From positions 1-24,727 of the forward strand of contig JAYMTA010000744.1 in NCBI GenBank assembly GCA_036897625.1: DNA of 24,727 nt, written 5' to 3'. How positions within the stretch are numbered: the first letter of the stretch is position 1; each line of letters begins with the position of its first letter. The notes beneath the pieces were generated by a model, which was not told where the DNA came from, did not search any database, and saw nothing but the letters and a program-made list of their open reading frames with translations. This document shows positions 21,701 to 24,727 of the stretch, one piece after another. The position numbers and the translations under genes were made by a program. The stretch is from Pelargonium cotyledonis (taxonomy: Eukaryota; Streptophyta; Magnoliopsida; Geraniales; Geraniaceae).

Positions 21701-23704
21701 AGGAACGCTAATCCCAGTTGATCTGGAAATAATCCTACAAGAATCATTCAGCTAAACAAACCTAGAAGAGGGGTCAGAAAACTAAATAACCAAAATGATG
21801 ACAGGGAAAATAAAAGCAGTCAATTTTTGGTAAAAGAGAACCAAATCAGCTAACAATGTAATATAATGGAATTGGATATTAATACAACATACCTTTTCGA
21901 ACACCAAGTTGATCTAAAAAGGGACTTGATTGACGAACCAAATATGCCAAAAGCTCTGGAACATCCAATGGCGCCACTTCCTATATTGGATACAAGGGAG
22001 GAAAGGCACAATCAATATAGTGTTATCTTCTATAGATCTATCAAAATTCATTTAAGTTTCATACATTTATAATTCCAGTCCCGGCAATTAAAACACTGCC
22101 TAGCCAGAACCATACTAGAGTTAAAATCTACCCACAGGCCCACGGTTGAGCCTAGGCAGTGTCCTAGATCTATCATAATTTACAACTACCAACAGTATAG
22201 AAAAAAAATATAAATAAAATAATAAATAAAGTTTTGACTGCGAACCTTTGAGTCCTGAGGCTCCTTGCACATTGCTTTCTGCAAAAACAAATTATCAAAT
22301 AGATCCATTTAGAGATTCTGGCTCATCCTTGTCCCATCATAATATTGCTCTTGGGTAAAAATCAGCAACAACCAACAGTGTTAGACGGAGCGCATAGCTC
22401 CTTTTAAAGTTGTTCGGTGATGTGGTACTTAAAATAATCGACATTAAACTGAACACCTTTTCAAAATAGTTAAATAAGACATTTGAAGACTAATTAACTA
22501 GATTAAAAAAAAAAAAAAAAAAGCTCTTCCATTTACATTTTCAATTATGGGAACTTTTGAAAGGTGTTAAATGGTTATGGGAGCTTTTCTATATGATCAA
22601 ATGCACCAGGGTCATGAAGTAAAGACTTCGAAAGGTTCAACAGATTGGACATACAAATGGGCGCATATATATTCTTCTTATATCATATTCCTATTATGTA
22701 GGAGTATCCTAACTCAGAAATTAGACAGTTGAGGGATAAGCTAATAGTATCGCAAACTGTAACTTTTTCCATCTTATGAGAGCAAATACCATGAGGTTTC
22801 TAATTTGACTGAGTAACACCACCTTCTTTTAAAATTTAAGCAATTCAATGATTACTAGTGTTTTTAGAGCCTTGTTTGTCAAACACAGGAACCCAAAACA
22901 ACAATTCATAGTTTGTTATAAACAGTGTTACATCATTAGGATGTTTTTTCTTGTTTTGGAGATCAATTTCCTAATTGTTATGTGGAATATGAAGGCAGCC
23001 ATTTACTCACAAGTTCAATTCCAACTTACAATAAAATAAAAACACTACGAAGAATCAATTATACAAAACCTAAAAAACAAATTGCAAACAATTCAGAGGA
23101 CAGTGAAACATACCAAGCTGGACTTGAATTTCTCAACCAGTTCATTGCTGCTAAAACTAGCGCTCCGTTTCTCGAACTCCCTCAGTCTGGTCTTCAGAGC
23201 CCGAATTGGCTCCCACTCTCTGAATTGGCTCTCATCCCAATCCCAATTCCTCACTCCACTCCCATCCCTAACCCTATTACTGTTTCCGTAATCAGAAATT
23301 TCGTCCACCTCTGAAACAATCGCCTTCTTAATCGCCGACAAATCAATCCGAATCGTCCCCGTGGGCCTCCACTTCTCCAGAACCTTCTTGCTGAAATCCG
23401 GCGCCGAGTACGTCCTCCGGAATTCCGTCAGCTTCGGCTGCAGCTTCTTCACGAAATCGATCTCGGCCGGCGGCGAGGACCGTATCGCGGGAACCGAGAA
23501 GGTGGAGACGGAGGGGGAGTTGATGAAGTTCTCGAATTCCCGGTCAAACGAGGTGGCCAGGTAACGGTTCTTGAACGACTTCGCTCGGTCCCTCATCAGC
23601 TGCAAATCCGCATCCGCAGAGTCCCGAACCTCCCTCCACCCTTTCGATATGAACGACAGTGCGCTCGCCGACGAAATCTCCGAACCTTGAGGTCCGTTAG
23701 CCAT
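18764..23704 (-). CDS. DGD1: digalactosyldiacylglycerol synthase 1, chloroplastic
   Basis: Seven exons on the minus strand: 23704-23114, 22278-22246, 21980-21893, 20933-20449, 20363-20097, 19997-19648 and 19298-18764. All have GT-AG junctions; together 2349 nt, 782 aa, no internal stop. DGD1 moves galactose from UDP-galactose onto MGDG to form DGDG at the outer chloroplast envelope. The N-terminal part (1 to about 305) is the extension typical of DGD1 and absent from DGD2; it carries [12 protein letters not shown] and [10 protein letters not shown] near its start. The GT4-type glycosyltransferase part follows, with [17 protein letters not shown] (from about 311), [20 protein letters not shown] in exon 6, the D616-X7-E624 pair and [10 protein letters not shown]. 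The protein ends NPIYGW. Arabidopsis DGD1 is 808 aa, so the N-terminus is slightly shorter here. The ATG at 23704 is chosen because TAA lies in frame eight codons upstream and the context is GCCATGGC. Confidence 0.97.
21195..21388 (-). mobile_element. tRNA-derived SINE in DGD1 intron 3, with duplicated 5' segment
   Basis: On the minus strand it shows an A box TGGCCAAGTGG (21369-21359) and a B box AGTTCGAGCCT (21326-21316), then a body ending GTTGCTGATAAAAAAATAAAAA. An exact 14-bp target-site duplication, TGAACTCTAGAGCA, is at 21181-21194 and 21389-21402. Just after the B box it has CGGTATGGGG, as does the SINE at 12112-12254, so the two are related. The segment 21301-21327 is repeated with two mismatches at 21369-21395, placing a copy of B-box-adjacent sequence in front of the A box. 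It inserted in the same transcriptional direction as DGD1. Confidence 0.82.
22093..22162. repeat. inverted repeat in DGD1 intron 2
   Basis: ACACTGCCTAG (22093-22103) and its perfect reverse complement CTAGGCAGTGT (22152-22162) are separated by 48 bases. Together they could form a hairpin in the pre-mRNA of intron 2. The stem is short and no target-site duplication is visible, so I do not call it a MITE. Confidence 0.5.
22246..22278 (-). other. 33-nt exon 2 of DGD1
   Basis: A phase-0 exon of only 11 codons ([11 protein letters not shown]), bounded by GCAG and GTTCGC. From memory, Arabidopsis DGD1 has an 11-residue stretch at the same place between the FKSSL-like and [10 protein letters not shown]-like segments, which supports it. 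It is too short to appear as an open frame and is easily missed by gene finders. Confidence 0.88.
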
Positions 23705-23837
23705 GGCCGAGACTGTAACGAACAATTATTCTTCGCCAAATACTCTGAAGAAGGTGAAGAAATTGGAAATAGAGATTGGAACTAGGATGGAGATTTAACG
23801 GTTGGGATTCGGCGTCGACATTGTTGCGGAAGAGATC

Positions 23838-23975
23838 GTACACGTGTATCGCCACGCAGGACATGTAATTGCAGGTGAGATTTCGGGAGTGGTGACGTGG
23901 AGCGAGAGATTGGGTTGGATATTCATATTCGCCGACTAGAATATGCTGAAAGGCTTTTGAGATGGGTACACGTGT
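23838..23975 (-). promoter_or_regulatory. DGD1 proximal promoter module: two P1BS sites between two G-boxes
   Basis: Two exact matches to GNATATNC, the PHR1-binding P1BS consensus, lie at 23917-23924 (GGATATTC) and 23939-23946 (GAATATGC). They are flanked by two identical decamers GTACACGTGT, each containing the G-box CACGTG, at 23838-23847 and 23966-23975. The module is 134-271 bp upstream of the start codon. P1BS elements drive phosphate-starvation induction and DGDG synthesis is a known part of that response; that they act here is inferred. Confidence 0.6.
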
Positions 23976-24332
23976 CAGCGAGTGATTGGCCGTGGTTTAC
24001 ACATATCGACAGAAGGGTTTTGTCAGGTTGTTGTCCAATGAAATTGGAAGAAAAGCGCGGGGTTAGTTAGGCAGTTAGTTACGTGTAACTAAAGTACAGT
24101 GGTTTGGTTAGTACCACATTGATGAGATGACACAGACTTAATAGTTTTGTTGTCATTAATGTTAACAATGTCGAGAATTGGTGGCTGTGTTTCCCAATTA
24201 ATTTGTGGACCGTTGAAGTTGTGATCCCACCAACAATGTTCTTCACCGTGCACGTCATGTCCAGGTCTACACGCTTTTTGGCCTTCGCAAATGTCACTTT
24301 ATTTTGATTCTTGATATTCAAAGATGACGTGG
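23893..24332 (-). promoter_or_regulatory. further ACGT-core elements upstream of DGD1
   Basis: The octamer TGACGTGG occurs twice (23893-23900 and 24325-24332), with further ACGT cores at 24080-24085 (TACGTG) and 24251-24256 (CACGTC). ACGT cores bind bZIP and bHLH factors in light and abscisic-acid responses. The number within 450 bp is higher than in the rest of this AT-rich window, but each single match is weak evidence. Confidence 0.4.
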
Positions 24333-24359
24333 AATATGTATTATGGAATATAAAGTCTT

Positions 24360-24540
24360 GTTTGTTTCTCCTGAATGACTTCCGTTAAGTCACGGTAAGT
24401 AGGTGATGAAAACTTTAAGAAACTGAAAGTTGGTGGTCTGTTAAGTCAGTTATGTTTGGTAGATGACTGACTAAATGTGCCGGTAAGTTGGGTGTTTTGT
24501 TTGGTAAAAAATCCTGGTAAGTCAATATAAATAGTACAAA
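24360..24540. repeat. degenerate GTTAAGTCA / GGTAAGT repeat cluster
   Basis: Short related words recur: GTTAAGTCA (near 24383 and 24441), GGTAAGT (near 24395, 24482 and 24513) and TTTGTTTGGTA or TATGTTTGGTA. The pattern looks like a worn repeat or MITE. Distal DGD1 promoter; no gene seen. Confidence 0.4.
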
Positions 24541-24566
24541 TTACCAAAATGTCCATGATATTAGTA

Positions 24567-24727
24567 TTTTTTTTTTAGGGGAAAGACACTTTTATTGATG
24601 AAAACTAAACGTAATACAAAATGATTTCCAAAAGCGATAATAAAATGAACCAGAGATAAGAAGAGAGCCTCAGGCATACCCAAGGTCTACAAGCATCTGA
24701 TTCTCGAAAAGAGAGAGGATAATCAAT
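24567..24727 (-). mobile_element. 3' tail of a LINE-like element, cut by window end
   Basis: A T run (24567-24576) followed by AGGGG and then TTTTATTG reads on the minus strand as CAATAAAAG, a short spacer and poly(A), as at the 3' end of a non-LTR retrotransposon. The GC content rises towards the edge. The other end is outside the window, so no target-site duplication can be tested. Confidence 0.4.

Noticed and set aside
22504-22522. Long A run in DGD1 intron 1 as a SINE tail
   Set aside because: GCTCTT occurs on both sides (near 22354 and 22523), but 6 bp is too short to support a duplication and there are no A or B boxes between.
23705-23725. Seven extra codons at the DGD1 N-terminus
   Set aside because: They start at TTG directly after an in-frame TAA. 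ATG 23704 is the first usable start.

Overview
This is eukaryotic nuclear DNA from a flowering plant, most likely a eudicot. The intergenic DNA is AT-rich, the two genes have GT-AG introns, and tRNA-derived SINEs, LINE tails and a Stowaway-type MITE are present. Both intact genes encode plant-specific protein families. I cannot name the species, and I see no bacterial, viral or organellar genes.

Layout: positions 1 to about 12,500 hold no gene I can support. They contain small retrotransposon insertions (a 102-bp poly(T)-led fragment at 858-959, a LINE tail at 7611-8112 and a SINE at 12112-12254). They also hold a foldback element (10661-10837), short degenerate tandem repeats (4.1-4.7 kb) and an old, strongly diverged tandem duplication of about 1.2-1.4 kb (roughly 4690-6105 and 6330-7510). 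Gene 1 (12654-15812, + strand, six exons, 462 aa) is an ALMT anion channel, best called ALMT8-like. Its last intron carries a Stowaway MITE. The convergent intergenic stretch 15813-18763 holds a second copy of the foldback family, a GC-richer LINE-like island (about 16899-17620) and the 3' untranslated region of gene 2. Gene 2 (23704-18764, - strand, seven exons, 782 aa) is DGD1, the chloroplast-envelope digalactosyldiacylglycerol synthase. Its third intron carries a second SINE. Its promoter lies at 23705 to about 24,350, and the window ends in a partial LINE-like tail.

The genes are tail to tail. From memory of Arabidopsis locus numbers, DGD1 (At3g11670) and ALMT8 (At3g11680) are adjacent there too, so this looks like conserved microsynteny. 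They share no pathway step. DGD1 makes DGDG, which replaces phospholipids under phosphate shortage, and ALMT proteins move malate and other anions, in some members as part of the response to acid, aluminium or low-phosphate soil. The best regulatory signal is in the DGD1 promoter: two exact matches to the PHR1-binding consensus GNATATNC, 22 bp apart, bracketed by two identical decamers containing CACGTG. I found no clearly new biological system. The most unusual structures are that promoter module, a SINE whose 5' end repeats its own internal segment, and the foldback family on both sides of ALMT.
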